The notes under the pieces were generated by a model, which ran no database searches, had not been told where the DNA came from, and saw only the letters and a list, made by a program, of their open reading frames with translations. Below, piece after piece: positions 35,965-47,580 of a DNA stretch of 64,000 nt. The stretch's first letter is position 1. Every line of letters starts with the position of its first letter. This DNA comes from Blasia pusilla (taxonomy: Eukaryota > Marchantiophyta > Marchantiopsida > Blasiales): the NCBI GenBank assembly GCA_050084515.1, contig CM114271.1, forward strand, positions 32,922,001 to 32,986,000, read 5' to 3'. The position numbers and the translations under genes are program-made.

Positions 35965-36310
35965 GATTGCTAAGTTTATCATGCGCATACACATTGTTGA
36001 TCACATATACACCACACTTTCCCAACACACGGATAGATCCGCACGTATAAAAGAATGAACTCATGTATGTACATTGAGATCGCATGACTAAATGAGAGTA
36101 AAAAGGTGTCATACAACCAACTCCACTCTCAAATCTACATTGACCTATCGAGCCACATTCAGCCTTCGCTATGAGGGAATTCGTACACTAGCATCCTAGT
36201 TCATGCTACACACCAACAAGAGAGATGCTCCAAAGGCCCAACATGAGAAAGATGGGTTAAAAAAGCCATCTCTCCCTCTCTTATAGCCTTGGGAAGAACC
36301 AAAAGGCTCT
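35965..36310 (-). repeat. Dispersed repeat, family 2 (inverted copy)
   Basis: This is the diverged inverted partner of 20,400-20,753. The shared strings on the minus strand include GGGCCTTTGGAGCATCTCTC, ACTAGGATGCTAGTGTACG, and TGTGTATGCGCATGATAA at the end. It is likely the LTR of a second retroelement family. Confidence 0.55.
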
Positions 36311-36893
36311 TTCTCCAAAAATAATCATTCTCAATAGTAACCTATGTACATAGATTACCGAGTGACCTCGACTCAATTAATAGGCGACTTGGACAAAAAA
36401 GAGCAAAAGAGGGAAATCATAAGAAATGAAGTTCTTGATACAATCAACCCATCTTTAACCTTATCCAATACTTCAAGACGAAGTTACACCAAAACAACCT
36501 TTAAAAAAGTTAAAAAAATTTATCCGAATACGGGAATGTCTCACCGGATTACACATCTTTCTCGGAACAAAGATCGGATTCACCTTAACACTGAAATAGA
36601 CAAAATCTCGAACACCAACAATTATTTCTAGGTGGCCGCCATTCCAGTGCACGGCGGACAGCGGACGGTCTAATTGGCAGTCTCGGTGACCACGGACGGT
36701 GCGCCGTGACGGCAGCCAACGGCTACACCCCAGGAACGCGGGGGATCCCCGGGCGGTCCCAGGGAGGCGGCGCGCAGGGCCCCGGGCTAGCTAGCTGGCA
36801 GTGAGAGCGCTTTTCTGCGCTCACCGCCTGATGATCGACCCCCCTCGCGGGCGGTTTCTGTCCGAGGCGGGAGCGGGACTCAGGGAGTGTGCG

Positions 36894-36900
36894 TATAAGT
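36894..36900 (+). promoter_or_regulatory. Candidate TATA box of the CASP-like gene
   Basis: TATAAGT at 36,894-36,900 lies 145 bp before the start codon, inside a GC-rich island (about 36,640-37,300) that begins abruptly after AT-rich DNA. The spacing suits a 5' UTR of about 110 nt. This is a motif match only. Confidence 0.35.
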
Positions 36901-37038
36901 GTAGAGCCACACCGCCTTCCTTCCGACCCGACCGCTGTCCGAAATCACTCCGCGTTTTGCAGTCCTCGAGAGCTAGTCGGCGTAACCGAAAATCCACCGA
37001 GAGCGCCAGCAGAGAGGGCAAGCTGACAGTGAATTAGC

Positions 37039-38464
37039 ATGTCGTCAATGGAGACTTCGCTGCCCGTGTCGTCGGAGGAGAAGGGTTACAAGAACGGAGG
37101 CGCAGTCGCAGCTAAGCCGGCCCATAGTGCCGCTGTCACAGTTCTCAGGCTGCTCACGTTCGCCGCAACGCTCTCGGCGTTCGTTGCGATGATCACTGAT
37201 AAGCAGAGCCGGACCGTGAATACCCCGCTCGGACGCCTCAAGCTGTGGGCCAAGTATCATTACTCGGACGCGTTCATGTAAGTAGAAGATGTCACCTGCT
37301 TGAGCATTTCGGTTCTCGGTCGCATTGCATCAAAACGCACAGCGCCTTCGATGTCGGACTTGTAAGTTCGTCAGCCGAAACCCGGATATTCTGGAATATC
37401 GGTTGTCTGCTCGGCTGCAGCCCAACGCATGGAGGAAGTCCTGTGTCTCGGGGGCGTTAACGGGCGTCTCATACTTGCGGGCCCGGTCTCTTCTGGCAGC
37501 CCCCGGCCGCGTTCGCCCTTCGTACGGTGGTCCGGTCGAGTCTCTAGTCAAATCTCTTGATTTCGCTCCATTTCGCTCGTCGCGTATCTGCAAGACCTGG
37601 TTCTACTTCAGAGCTATTCCTAGGGGGTGTCATGATCCAGAGTCTCGGAGTGCGGTCAAGGAAACCCTGCGCGAGCTGGGGTTCGACTCTGGAAAGAGGG
37701 AAGAAAATAGGTCTAGGTATAGACTGCATTCACGTGAAGAACGCGTAGTGATTTCCCTCATGGCTTGGTGGAGGGTATAGACAACGGACAGCGATAACCA
37801 CGACTGCGTCCAGTCCGGTGCAAACCAGCGCGATGTCGAAAGCGCCCTTGGGTTCTCTGGCGTCTTTTGGCAAGGGTAACCAGAGCAGCCGGAAGGCGAA
37901 TTCCTGCTCCGCTAGTCGGAAAATTGTGCGGATGACATCGGTTGGGAACACTCTCGGTTTCTCTATATTTTCAGACTCATGGGAGTTTACTGACCACCTC
38001 CTTTGTGGCTGGTTTCTGTTCAGGTGGTTTGTGACCGCCAACGGTATTGGATTTGTGTACGCACTAGTGGCCACTTTACTCGGCACAGTCGCTCACCCTC
38101 CAGCCCTTGCCAAGCTTCTCCTGACGACAGACTTGGTATGTAAATCTCACCTTTCTTGACTTCTCAGAGTCGATCATGCATTGCTGCTGAGGTGAGATAT
38201 TTCATGGAAGATGGGATGCGCCGAACCTGAGCTGTTTTACCGCATATGTCGCAGCTTGTAGCGAGCATATTGATGTCGGGAGCAGCAGCAGCTACTGCTG
38301 TCGCGTACATTGGAAAGCGTGGAATTGTAGAAACCAACTGGTCGGAGATCTGCAACACATTCGAGAAATACTGTCATCATATTCTTGGCGCTTTGGTTGC
38401 CGGATTCCTTGGGTGGTTGTTCTTGACCATCGCCGTAATAATTGGCCTGCAAAGGCGCCACTGA
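37039..38464 (+). CDS. CASP-like protein (CASPL, four membrane spans), three exons, 186 aa
   Basis: Exons 37,039-37,277; 38,024-38,135; 38,255-38,464. Junctions are GT-AG with matching phases (2, then 0). The protein has a ~30-residue soluble N-terminus, then a first span (AAVTVLRLLTFAATLSAFVA) ending in the family's basic/acidic pair and MITDKQSRTV. LKLWAKYHYSDAFMWFV precedes the second span, and ANGIGFVYALVATLLG forms it. A third span contains the ASILMSGAAAATAVAYIG block. The loop IVETNWSEICNTFEKYCHH carries the NW and conserved cysteines typical of the family's second extracellular loop, and the fourth span ends IIGLQRRH. CASP-like proteins form plasma-membrane scaffolds that guide local cell-wall modification. 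The isoform role is unknown. The length is normal for the family. Confidence 0.92.
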
Positions 38465-40800
38465 ACAGACTGCGAACTTCTTGGATTTGTGAGAAGGGAT
38501 GACCGGTGTTTGTGGACAGTTGTGGAAACCTCTTGGACCTGTTTCTAATTATGAGAAAATCGATACACAAACTCGCCGTCCGATTAATTTTTTCCCCAAT
38601 CCTATCTTCTCTGTTGTAGATACGTCTTCGCTAGAGAAATGTGACGAGCAAACTCGCGTAGTCGAGTAAGAATATTCTTGTAATAGTAAGAAACTTGAGT
38701 CGTAAAAAATCAATTCATTTCGATCTCGTCAACAGAAGGCGTCCGCTTTTGTTGCTCGAGGTGGATGTATTATTTCAACCTGATGTGGGTGTCACTCTTG
38801 CAAGTGTATGGACCTTTGAAACTAAATCTCTCCTGAGGCCCATTTCCCGGACCTCGGAAAGACGCATCAATTCTCTTAATCCATACCTCCGACATCCGGG
38901 TTAAGGGCTCAGGTCGATACCTACATCCACCCATCAACTGTCTATATCCCTGTCAACTGTCCTCCAGACCCCCCGCTTCCTCGATCACAACGTACATGTC
39001 ATGTCTTATCCTCATCGGAGTGGATTCGAGCCCTTTACGTATACTCCTGCCACTCTTCCCTGAAAGAAGCCAACGTGTTCCCCCCTCAGTAATCACACCT
39101 CGCAAGTCCCATGCCTAATTCTTCACGGGACGGTGGTTAGCAAGTGAGGTGTAGGGCAAATTCTGTCAGCTCTTTTTTTCTCTGAAGATCTTCCCCAAAA
39201 CCCACATTTTGCGCGATCTGCTGCATGTGAACGCGAGTGAGACACCTTGAAAACTAAATAGATGTCACAGCATTTATCCGCGAGCACCATACCGACTGTC
39301 TGACACTCCCCAAGCCGCCCTGGACAAATCTTTATGAGGTGAGCAGGCGCATGCATTACCTTCCCGACCCTTGAATCCTTGATAATCTGATCATAAACTT
39401 CCAAGTACGTGCCAGTTTCGTCACAGAACATGGAAAGTGCATTTACCAGGTGGGATTTCTCCCGGACCTTTGCTGGTCGGGAAAGAAACTGCACTGAAAA
39501 GAAACCGTTCGGTATAACAAAAATGCCGGTGCCACGCGCCCGTAGATGGACATGGTCCGGCAGAATATGGGGTATCGCTACAGTGTATTCATATCTCCCT
39601 GGGAGACTAGTGTTAATACGTCAGTACGCGTTTATCCGTCTGAGTACAGGAGCTGAAGCGATTAATTGGGTACAGGGTATGTAAGGTTACATAGACTCTA
39701 GTTAACTCCAGCCGGAAATGATCTATTAACTAGAGTGCTGTCGAAAGCCGTTGGAGCGATCTCACTCGGCACACGTCCGCCGTCGGCGGTGGATGTCATG
39801 CTCATCCGTTAGCGAAGTAAAGTCACACTTTCGTAGTAATAATCACTGTTGTGCGGTAGCCTTACGCAGAGTCTACCACGCTTCACAATTCGTGTACCCG
39901 TCCGTCTGAAACATTGGGATGCATGGGTCAAACACGTGATAAGAAATCTTACAAAACCACTGCACCGCTCCGCATCACATCAAGATTAGTACATCTACAT
40001 GCCGACGTGTCGTGCCTATGTCGTGTGCTCAGTGCTGACCGGCTCGACGCTTGAGAACGACCGGCAGGATAACACGTGCACAGACCCACTGGGAAATTCT
40101 CCGGACGGACCGAGAGTCCCAAGTCCGATCTGCGGATTGACAGGTTGAACACGACAACGAAGTGATCAAACTAACCCAACAAGTCAAATCGAACGGAAAA
40201 GCCTGCGATCCTCATAAAAAGAAGTGTTTGCACTTGGACAGGAGAATAACAAGTAGAGTTCGGGATCCTTTTGACGAAAAAGCCGATCGTAAAAAGCTGC
40301 AAACTTCTCGTGTACGGAGAAAGACGCGGAGAAACATCGAATTTTCTACCACTCGATAAGTTAATAGTGACATATTTGAAATTTGGGGTGGGGGGGAAGG
40401 AATGGTGTCGATAGCGGAGCGGCGGCACAAATGGGAAAATGTACGGGAACGAAAGTAGAGCAGAAAAAATCCAGATTTGCGAAGACTAGAAAGCGGAATA
40501 GACTAAACTTTTGAGGTAACAATTAACGAACAGACTGGCAGTTGCATGGCTAACTGGGAGGAGGTCGCCGTGAGTAGGTGGGTAGAGAAAGACACAGACC
40601 CGATCGAAGACTCGAAGCATTAGCGTCGAGAACACCTAATGTAGCTGGTGCTGACTCATGGATCGCATGCAGCTGAACATGTTTGTAACTTTGCGGGTGG
40701 AGAGAGCCTCGAGGGAAGAAACTGATGACGTTCACCTCATGGGAGTGTGAGATTCTTCAAGAGAACAAAGATGCACTTCGATAAAAACGAGTGATGGAAA
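38465..40800. other. 3' flank of the CASP-like gene and unassigned DNA
   Basis: The 3' UTR begins at 38,465. An open minus frame at 39,123-39,494 (MQFLSRPAKVREKSHLVNAL start) and others nearby show no family signature. No RNA gene or repeat is recognised. Confidence 0.4.
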
Positions 40801-42450
40801 ACCCATCGGAAGTACAAAAGAGGGGGACTCAAAGAGTCAAAACCTGAAGGCCACAACAGGACCAGAAAAGGAAGAAGGGGGCATTCCCCCTAACGACGAA
40901 ACTCACCAACAGCAGAGACAATATCAGCAACAACAAGAGAGCTATGACTACTACTAAGTGGGCCTCTAGCGCCGGTGTCTCCCACCCCTGAGCCCGCGCA
41001 AAATCCCATTAGCCTGGCACGCGCAACGCTATGGAGACCCGCTGCCTACAATCTGAGAATCGCAGTAGCTAAGGACAACCCATTTCTCGAGTGGAGATGA
41101 TGGGCGCGATCCGAATGAACGAAGTCGAACCTCTCCCCATAGCCCCATACATCTCTATGGCCAGGGGGATGAAGATGTGTCCCTCGTGTAGTCGACTGTA
41201 GATATGTGTCTTCTTCGCCGCCGCCGCCGCTCCTTGTAGCATTCGCCCTTGGGCCACCACTTGGGCTCGCACTGCCTCCCGCGTAGGATCTGTGACTACC
41301 ACGTCCGCCACAACCACCTCAGCCTCACGTGTCATGTAGAGATCGGCACGAATGAGGGAATCCCGCATGGAGTAGTGCCTCTCTCTTTGCACATGGAAGC
41401 CACTCTCCCGAGCAATATTGAACATGATATCCCGCACTGCATCGTGAGTGGCTATCCTCTCACCCCCAACTGGACAGCGTGCCAAATGCACACCAAGTGG
41501 ATCCAGGCTCCGGCGACACTCGCAGTGTGTCGAACCAACCACCGATGGTTGGGGGAGGCCCAAGCGGAACCGCATCGCTGTGGTATAGGTAAGTGGTGCG
41601 ATACGGAAAGCCTGGAGAAGGGGGTGCGCCCCTACCCATGAGCCTGCCCCCTTTCCGGAGCAAGAGCGAATACGGGCCCTAACCTCCATGGGGATATTCC
41701 CGTCAGACATAGTGCCTCTAAAAACTGCCTCAAAGTGGGCTTCCATCAAGGAAGATTGGAGCCCAGACTGACCGGAGGTAACTAAGGAGGAGAAAGTGGG
41801 GAGAACGGCTTTGGCCTCAACTCGAAGGGAATCTCTACAAGCTATGAGTGAAGGACTGAAAGGGAAAGAGCCATCCTCGACACGGGAGACGAGTGTAGAA
41901 GGAGCGGTCTATCTCTAACCAAAAATCGGGAGCAAAGGAGGGTGCCACTGTGGCCCAACTCTCTAAAAAAAGCGGAGGGCGCCACTAACTCGGTCGAGAG
42001 AAGACCTACTCCACCAAAAGAAATCGGCCAAGAGGCTGTCTCACGAGCTAACTCCCCCATGGGGCACTCTAAGGAGCCGGGTCCTAGAAGATCCCCAAAC
42101 ACTGCATGAGCTTCCTATCAAAGGATCTATATAGGGAAGAAAGGTGACTAGATGTCCGGCAGTTCTAGTGAGGTAACCAGGTCTACGAGCAAAACAAGAA
42201 GAGAGAATGCCGAAGGCGACTTGAGGGTCACCAATCCTTGTAAGATCATCAACGTGGAGAAGATCCTCGGTAAGAGCCGCTGCCACGAAAGTCGATACAA
42301 AGTCCTGGCTCCCGAGCGGTACTCCCAAGACTCGAAGCCCTCCGACAGGTCGCAAGAAGCCGTCGGGTAAATGTAGATCATCACGTAGGCCTGATGGAGA
42401 CCAAGCCTTGCACTTCCCCACCTTCACCGCCAGGCCGACACGTTTCAAGA
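40800..42450 (-). mobile_element. 5'-truncated non-LTR retrotransposon with restriction-like endonuclease, copy 1
   Basis: On the minus strand, 42,448-42,041 encodes the end of a reverse transcriptase: GLAVKVGKCKAW, then LRVLGVPLGS, the usual post-catalytic block. 42,102-41,842 continues the thumb region. 41,749-41,080 encodes RCPVGG preceded by a cysteine/histidine group (HCECRRSLDPLGVHLARC). It continues into SLIRADLYM and VVVADVVVTDP, matching the R-x-D...D core of a restriction-like endonuclease as found C-terminal in R2-type and other early non-LTR elements. The catalytic RT motif is lost to 5' truncation. The 3' UTR continues to about 40,800. Frameshifts separate the pieces. Confidence 0.7.
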
Positions 42451-42609
42451 GAGAGAGGAAGAAACAGTGCTTGAGTACGGAGAAATTTATGGCGTATTAC
42501 CCCTCCATGGGAATAATATTATACCTTCCAGATCTGTTCCCTAACAGGAGACGTTTACTGCTATGTTCATTCGGATGCCGGCGAGCGTGTAACCCTAATA
42601 TACCCGCAT

Positions 42610-43330
42610 CTGATTAGAGCCGAGATGAAAAGGGGCCTCCGGATGAACATAGTGAAAACCCATCCAGAATATAAAATAGAGGACTCGTAGTCGAGTACAA
42701 GAAAAGAAAAACGGGGGCATCCTTCTATCTCCTAAACTCACCAACAAAGACAATATCAACGACACCGAGAGGGAAGTGATTACCACTAAGTGGGTTTCTA
42801 GTGTTGACGTCTCCCACAATCTGAGCATGCCGCATCTTGAGCAATACTGAACATGATATCCTGCACAACATCGTGAGCGGAAATCCTCTTACCTCCAAGT
42901 AGACAGCGTGCTAAATGCACACCAAGTGGATCTAGACTTCGGTGATACTCACAATGTTTCGAACCAGTCACCAATGGTTGGGGAAGGCCTAGTCAGAACC
43001 GCATTGCACCATTTACCTATGGTGTAGGTAAATGGTGCGATACGGAAAGCCGGGATGAGGGGATGAGCCCCCAACCATGAGCCTTCCCCCTTTCCAGAGC
43101 AAGAGCGAATACGGGCGCGGACGTCCATGGGAATATCCCCATCCGACATACTGACTCTAAAAGCTGCCTTAAAGTAGGTTTCCATTAAAGAAGATTGGAG
43201 CGCAGACCGACCGGAGGTAACTAGGGAGGAGAAAGTAGGGAGAACGGCTCTAGCCTAATCTAGAAGGGAATCTCTACATGCTCCAAGGGAAGAATGTAGA
43301 AGAGAAGCCGAGATGTAGGGTACCTTAATA
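42610..43330 (-). mobile_element. Second copy of the same non-LTR element (shorter, diverged)
   Basis: The minus strand 43,185-42,842 repeats copy 1 (for example SDGDIPMDVRARIRSCSGKG against SDGNIPMEVRARIRSCSGKG). The 3' UTR at about 42,840-42,610 aligns with that of copy 1 at 41,000-40,800, including the ACTAAGTGGG region. It begins just upstream of copy 1, so the two lie in tandem in the same orientation. Confidence 0.7.
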
Positions 43331-43395
43331 TAGATGCATGGCCACCCTTGACCACCAAATATTTCAAGGTTTTAGGGGTCCTTCTAGTAATTCCG

Positions 43396-43860
43396 TCATC
43401 CAACTCCGTCTAGAATCGGCCATAAGCGCCTACATAGTGTAGCTCGCTGGCTACACCATGTAGCCAATGAGCTACACGGTGCTCCCGAGAGCACCCGCAT
43501 GGGGCAATCCGCCCCCATACTCAATCTTTATAAAAAATTGGGCAGCACTTCCGCATGCCACTCTTCCACACAAAAAATCGGCAACCGCAAAGCACAACCA
43601 AAGCCGCCCTTGCTCCGGTGAGCACTCCCATGAGCCGTTGAATGGGGAATACTGTCCCCAACCTGCAACAACAGCGAGTGAACAACAAGCTCCTCCATTG
43701 AAACTCTCTTACTCTCTCATTTCCTCTTTGTAAATCGCTCAAATCTCACACTATGTCTCACACCAAGCTCTCCATGGTGTGCACTCTCTCTCTCATGTCA
43801 AACCAAACCCACTCTCCTAATGAGAGGCTTGGGTTACACACACAAGGCAAGGAGGAACAT
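43396..43860 (-). repeat. Inverted copy of the element's terminal block end and leader
   Basis: On the minus strand this reads as the end of the terminal block (GGTTTGGTTTGACATGAG), then CAAAGAGGAAATGAGAG and the leader through CTAGACGGAGTTGGATGACG. It mirrors 44,640-45,070 on the plus strand and so forms a large inverted repeat at the left edge of the 44,091-56,864 element. It may be the remains of a second, oppositely oriented copy. Confidence 0.7.
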
Positions 43861-44030
43861 ACGTTTTCCATATGCAATCTTGACGTCGGTAGACTAGATG
43901 GAGAGAAAAGAAAACAAGAAGTGCTTGTAAGGGCCGTAACAAGTAATTTTGACATATTAAATTATATTTTCTTTAAGTGCAGAGTTGCAGATTTGATTAG
44001 TATGGAAGTGGGTTTACATCAAAGTGCATT

Positions 44031-44438
44031 CCCTTCATGGAGTCCCACTAAGTTTGTCCTCCCATTGCTGCCCGAACTTCCTATCTCTACTGTCATGTCT
44101 TTTAGGATAGATCGGCGAGATCTAGTATAGCGCCTTCGGAGATACTCGAGGATAGCCTCAAGAGGTTGAGGATGACCAGCTGAGGCAACGGGTAACCTAC
44201 GAGAGCAGGTTTTCCCTTTGTTTCGGCTCCAAATCCCTTCATGGAGTCCCACTAAGTTTGTCCTCCCATTGTTGCCCGAACTTCCTATCTCTACTGTCAT
44301 GTCTTTTAGGATAGATCGGCAAGATCTAGTAGAGCGCCTTCGGAGATACTCGAGGATAGCCTCAAGAGGTTGAGGATGACCTGCTGAGGCAACGAGTAAC
44401 CTACGAGAGCAGGTTTTCCCTTTGTTTCGGCTCATTTG
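44031..44438 (+). repeat. 204-bp tandem duplication across the element's left boundary
   Basis: Units at 44,031-44,234 and 44,235-44,438 each contain ~60 bp of flanking DNA (CCCTTCATGGAGTCCCACTA start) followed by the first ~140 bp of the terminal repeat (TGTCATGTCTTTTAGG). The duplication includes the insertion junction, so it formed after the element inserted. Confidence 0.85.
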
Positions 44439-44586
44439 GAGCCATATTGAGGAACTTACTATTTCGGGTAAGTTACTCTTTGTGGTATAGTTTTCTTTCC
44501 ACTTTTGGAAGTTTCCTTTGACCCGCTATAGTAGATCAAGAGCCAAGGAGGTGACCTACGAGCATAGGTTATCGTGGAGAGGGCTT

Positions 44587-44590
<4 letters not shown>

Positions 44591-44667
<77 letters not shown>
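44591..44667. repeat. (GA)n microsatellite in the 5' terminal block
   Basis: A GA dinucleotide tract of about 77 bp. The same position in the 3' terminal repeat carries a shorter GA run (56,671-56,727), while other copies have only a few GA units. The tract has therefore expanded within this element. Confidence 0.95.
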
Positions 44668-44668
<1 letters not shown>

Positions 44669-45633
44669 ACACCATGGAGAGCTTGGTGTGAGATTTGAGC
44701 GATTTACAAAGAGGGAATGAGAGAGTGAGAGAGTTTCAATGGAGGAGCTCGCTGGTCACTCACTGTTGTTGCAGGTTGAGGACCCTATTCCCCGTTCAGC
44801 GACTCATGGGAGTGCTAATCGGAGCAAGGGAGGCTTTGGTTGTGCTTTGCGGTTGCCGATTTTTTGTGTGGAAGAGTGGCGCGCGGGAGCGCTGCCCAAT
44901 TTTTGATAAGGTTTAAGTATGGGGGCGCGTTGCCCCATGCAGGTGCTCTCGGGAGCACTGGCATGTGTAGCTACGTGCCTACACTGTGTAGCTTGTTGGC
45001 TACATGGTGTCACCAACGAGCTACACAGTGTAGGCGCGTATGGCCGGTTCTAGACGGAGTTGGATGACGGAAAGGACATGGCTGGGTAGTCACGGCGATA
45101 ACATGTAGCATCATCAATAGCCGCGGATGGCAAAGCATAGTCTGGCCGTGAAGTGCAGCCGCAGAAGACTGGCCATGGAGTCAGGCGCGTGGCTCGCCGG
45201 TGACAAGCAAGGTTACCAACATCTCGCGGCAAGATGAGCGACAGGCTGAGTCCGGCGGCTCAAATTGGGATTGACAACATGACTCCCTTCCCCACATTTG
45301 AAGGGCCAAGGCAAGGCGGTCAGACTTTCTCTAAATTTGGAACCCCCCCACCAAATTATCTTTTGTTTTTAACTATAATGATCCCCGGAAAAACTATATC
45401 TACTCTCATAAAATATCCCACTTAGCCCACCAATAGTGGGTCAACTCCTCTAAATCTTTTTTTTCACTCAACTTCTATTCACAAGCAAATTTATTATTGT
45501 CCTATCCACTCAACATAGAAGGTCTTACTTTTCTAACCCTCAATTGAAAATTTACCAAGTATTTTTGAAGTTTGATCCTTCCCAAGCGATGGCTATGGCA
45601 ACCTACCAAAAAAATGTCGTAACTTTGTGCTCA

Positions 45634-47580
45634 CACAATGAAATTGTGCACCGTTTCTTCCACAACGTGCACACCTTCCCGATCTAGGACAAATTCAAAT
45701 TGATTTCTTCATTCAACCTTCCAACAAAAACTAATAGGGACTGTTATGCAACCCAACGTCTCTTCTCCTACGCAAAATTTGGCAGCGCTTGGGCGAGAGT
45801 AGGGAGGCCCAGTGTGGTCGTGAAGTGCGGTTCCGGCTTGCTACGGAGTAGTTCCAACCGAACAATTTTGGTTTTTGTAACGTGGTAGGCGGCTGCCAAT
45901 TTGGAGCCCTAGCAATGCGCCGACAGCAAGAGGTGGAGCGGGGCAACACCGAGCCATGCACAATGAAATTGTGCACCGTTTCTTCCACAACGTGCACACC
46001 TTCCCGATCTAGGACAAATTCAAATTGATTTCTTCATTCAACCTTCCAACAAAAACTAATAGGGACTGTCATGCAACCCAACGTCTCTTCTCCTACGCAA
46101 AATTTGGCAGCGCTTGGGCGAGAGTAGGGAGGCCCAGTGTGGTCGTGAAGTGCGGTTCCGGCTTGCTACGGAGTAGTTCCAACCGAACAATTTTGGTTTT
46201 TGTAACGTGGTAGGCGGCTGCCAATTTGGAGCCCTAGCAATGCGTTGACAGCAAGAGGTGGAGCGGGGCAACACCGAGCCGTGCACAATGAAATTGTGCA
46301 CCGTTTCTTCCACAACGTGCACACCTTCCCGATCTAGGACAAATTCAAATTGATTTCTTCATTCAACCTTCCAACAAAAACTAATAGGGACTGTCATGCA
46401 ACCCAACGTCTCTTCTCCTACGCAAAATTTGGCAGCGCTTGGGCGAGAGTAGGGAGGCCCAGTGTGGCCGTGAAGTGCGGTTCCGGCTTGCTACGGAGTA
46501 GTTCCAACCGAACAATTTTGGTTTTTGTAACGTGGTAGGCGGCTGCCAATTTGGAGCCCTAGCAATGCGTTGACAGCAAGAGGTGGAGCGGGGCAACCCG
46601 AGCCGTGCACAATGAAATTGTGCACCGTTTCTTCCACAACGTGCACACCTTCGATCTAGGACAAATTCAAATTGATTTCTTCATTCAACCTTCCAACAAA
46701 AACTAATAGGTGTCATGCAACCCAACGTCTCTTCTCCTACGCAAAATTTGGCAGCGCTTGGCGAGTAGGGAGGCCGGTGTGGCCGTGAAGTGCGGTTCCG
46801 GCTTGCTACGGAGTAGTTCCAACCGAACAATTTTGGTTTTTGTAACGTGGTAGGCGGCTGCCAATTTGGAGCCCTAGCAATGCGTTGACAGCAAGAGGTG
46901 GAGCGGGGGCAACACCGAGCCGTGCACAATGAAATTGTGCACCGTTTCTTCCACAGCGTGCACACCTTCCCGATCTAGGACAAATTCAAATTGATTTCTT
47001 CATTCAACCTTCCAACAAAAACTAATAGGGACTGTCATGCAACCCAACGTCTCTTCTCCTACGCAAAATTTGGCAGCGCTTGGGCGAGAGTAGGGAGGCC
47101 CAGTGTGGCCGTGAAGTGCGGTTCCGGCTTGCTACGGAGTAGTTCCAACCGAAAATTTTTGGTTTTTGTAACGTGGTAGGCGGCTGCCAATTTGGAGCCC
47201 TAGCAATGCGTTGACAGCAAGAGGTGGAGCGGGGGCAACACCGAGCCGTGCACAATGAAATTGTGCACCGTTTCTTCCACAGCGTGCACACCTTCCCGAT
47301 CTAGGACAAATTCAAATTGATTTCTTCATTCAACCTTCCAACAAAAACTAATAGGGACTGTCATGCAACCCAACGTCTCTTCTCCTACGCAAAATTTGGC
47401 AGCGCTTGGGCGAGAGTAGGGAGGCCCAATGTGGCCGTGAAGTGCGGTTCCGGCTTGCTACGGAGTAGTTCCAACCGAACAATTTTGGTTTTTGTAACGT
47501 GGTATGCGGCTGCCAATTTGGAGCCCTAGCAATGCGCCGACAGCAAGAGGTGGAGCGGGGCAACACCGAGCCGTGCACAA
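45634..47580 (+). repeat. Six-unit ~325-bp tandem array in the element leader
   Basis: Units start with CACAATGAAATTGTGCACCG at 45,634, 45,959, 46,284, 46,608, 46,925 and 47,251, with lengths 325, 325, 324, 317, 326 and 325 bp. Identity is very high apart from small deletions in unit 4. Each unit can encode a short repeated peptide on either strand, but without start context or family this is probably incidental. A single diverged unit exists at 7,190-7,350 inside the smaller element. Confidence 0.95.

Noticed and set aside
41249-41641. 130-residue plus-strand open frame
   Set aside because: Antisense shadow of the non-LTR endonuclease region on the minus strand.
45700-47529. Repeated 62-residue plus-strand frames and ~88-residue minus-strand frames
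   Set aside because: They arise because the ~325-bp unit is copied six times; they resemble no family, and both strands are equally open, so I treat them as a repeat and not as genes.
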